Assembly (NCBI GenBank): GCA_022841905.1
Contig: JALHQO010000002.1
Location: 124,001-188,000 of the forward strand
Direction of reading: 5' to 3'
DNA length: 64,000 nt
From: Hyphomonadaceae bacterium
GTDB lineage: Bacteria > Pseudomonadota > Alphaproteobacteria > Caulobacterales > Aquidulcibacteraceae
Shown here piece after piece: positions 63,862 through 64,000 of the stretch (the stretch's first letter is position 1; each line of letters begins with the position of its first letter). The notes under the pieces are model-generated. The model did not search any database, was not told where the DNA came from, and saw only the letters and a program-made list of their open reading frames with translations. Both the position numbers and the translations under genes were made by a program.

Positions 63862-64000
63862 TCAGGGGAGAACATGGGCCGGAGGCGCGCCAGGTTCAAT
63901 TCGTGTCGGTTGGCCGGCGGCGTCGAAACTGAGCCGGATCGGCTCGCGGCCCAGGGCGCGGACGAATTTCAGCATGTCGCCCGGGCTGATGGCGGTGGTG
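63862..64000 (-). CDS. Partial gene running off the right edge (C-terminal 45 residues)
   Basis: Open minus-strand frame from the window edge to a TGA at 63862-63864. Visible sequence includes ISPGDMLKFVRALGREPIRL and ends PPAHVLP. I do not recognise the family from this fragment. It is the next gene upstream of ybbN, 16 bases from the chosen ybbN start. Confidence 0.6.
   Translation of the reverse strand, partial: TTAISPGDMLKFVRALGREPIRLSFDAAGQPTRIEPGAPPAHVLP

Noticed and set aside
1-64000. tRNA, rRNA, CRISPR arrays, intact insertion sequences, prophage genes
   Set aside because: Looked for cloverleaf-like spacers, regular direct repeats, transposase and integrase motifs; none found.

Overview
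The window is a GC-rich, densely packed chromosomal segment of an alphaproteobacterium, most likely in or near the Caulobacterales/Hyphomonadaceae. The evidence is gene content and order: hemE next to the DUF299 kinase gene, secB/Tim44/Smr, mnmE-mnmG-rsmG-parA-parB, DUF3576-leuS-lptE-holA, an NtrZ-type periplasmic protein, and GANTC (CcrM-type) sites in the putative origin. Nearly everything is core metabolism or information processing. No tRNA, rRNA, CRISPR array or intact transposon was seen.

Layout. 1-4 kb: 3' end of dnaJ, then a LysR regulator/lipoprotein pair and a structured non-coding element before dapB. 4-14 kb: nth, an ATP-grasp enzyme, a PfkB kinase, and hslV/hslU separated by an unrelated membrane protein gene, plus a GGDEF-EAL protein, Smr and Tim44 genes. 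14-18.3 kb: secB, then dnaQ-coaE-aroE-maf-ppsR reading leftwards. 18.27-18.60 kb: probable replication origin (Cori-like); genes to its left run leftwards and genes to its right run rightwards. 18.6-33 kb: hemE-hemH-hemJ, rho, mnmE, mnmG-DUF3088-SnoaL-rsmG (coupled by 4-base overlaps), parA and parB, with several parS-like sites. 33-49.5 kb: aminotransferase, transporter, holA-lptE-leuS-DUF3576, ntrZ, a ThiE-like gene, yggS, a response regulator, queE, GTP-type pckG, a DUF885 peptidase and xthA. 49.7-55.7 kb: lolA and ftsK, with an inserted island of about 3 kb that holds a second copy of the structured element, a decayed cytosine methyltransferase and an intact EcoRV-like nuclease gene. 55.9-64 kb: amtB, ubiH-like, MFS, GtrA, a tiny-peptide operon, and DUF971-Trm112-LON-like-ybbN.

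Three things are new or unusual. (1) A family of about 30-residue signal-peptide-like peptides (MTKF... ending NQAAxIVA) is encoded by two unlinked two-gene loci (34.3-34.6 kb and 60.8-61.1 kb). The loci share a CRP-like palindrome exactly 66 bases before the first start codon and a covarying hairpin just before the ribosome binding site. (2) A pair of diverged but alignable structured RNA-like elements (2811-3151 minus; 50619-51049 plus) shows compensatory changes in at least four helices. (3) A restriction nuclease gene is intact while its neighbouring methyltransferase carries both a stop codon and a frameshift.
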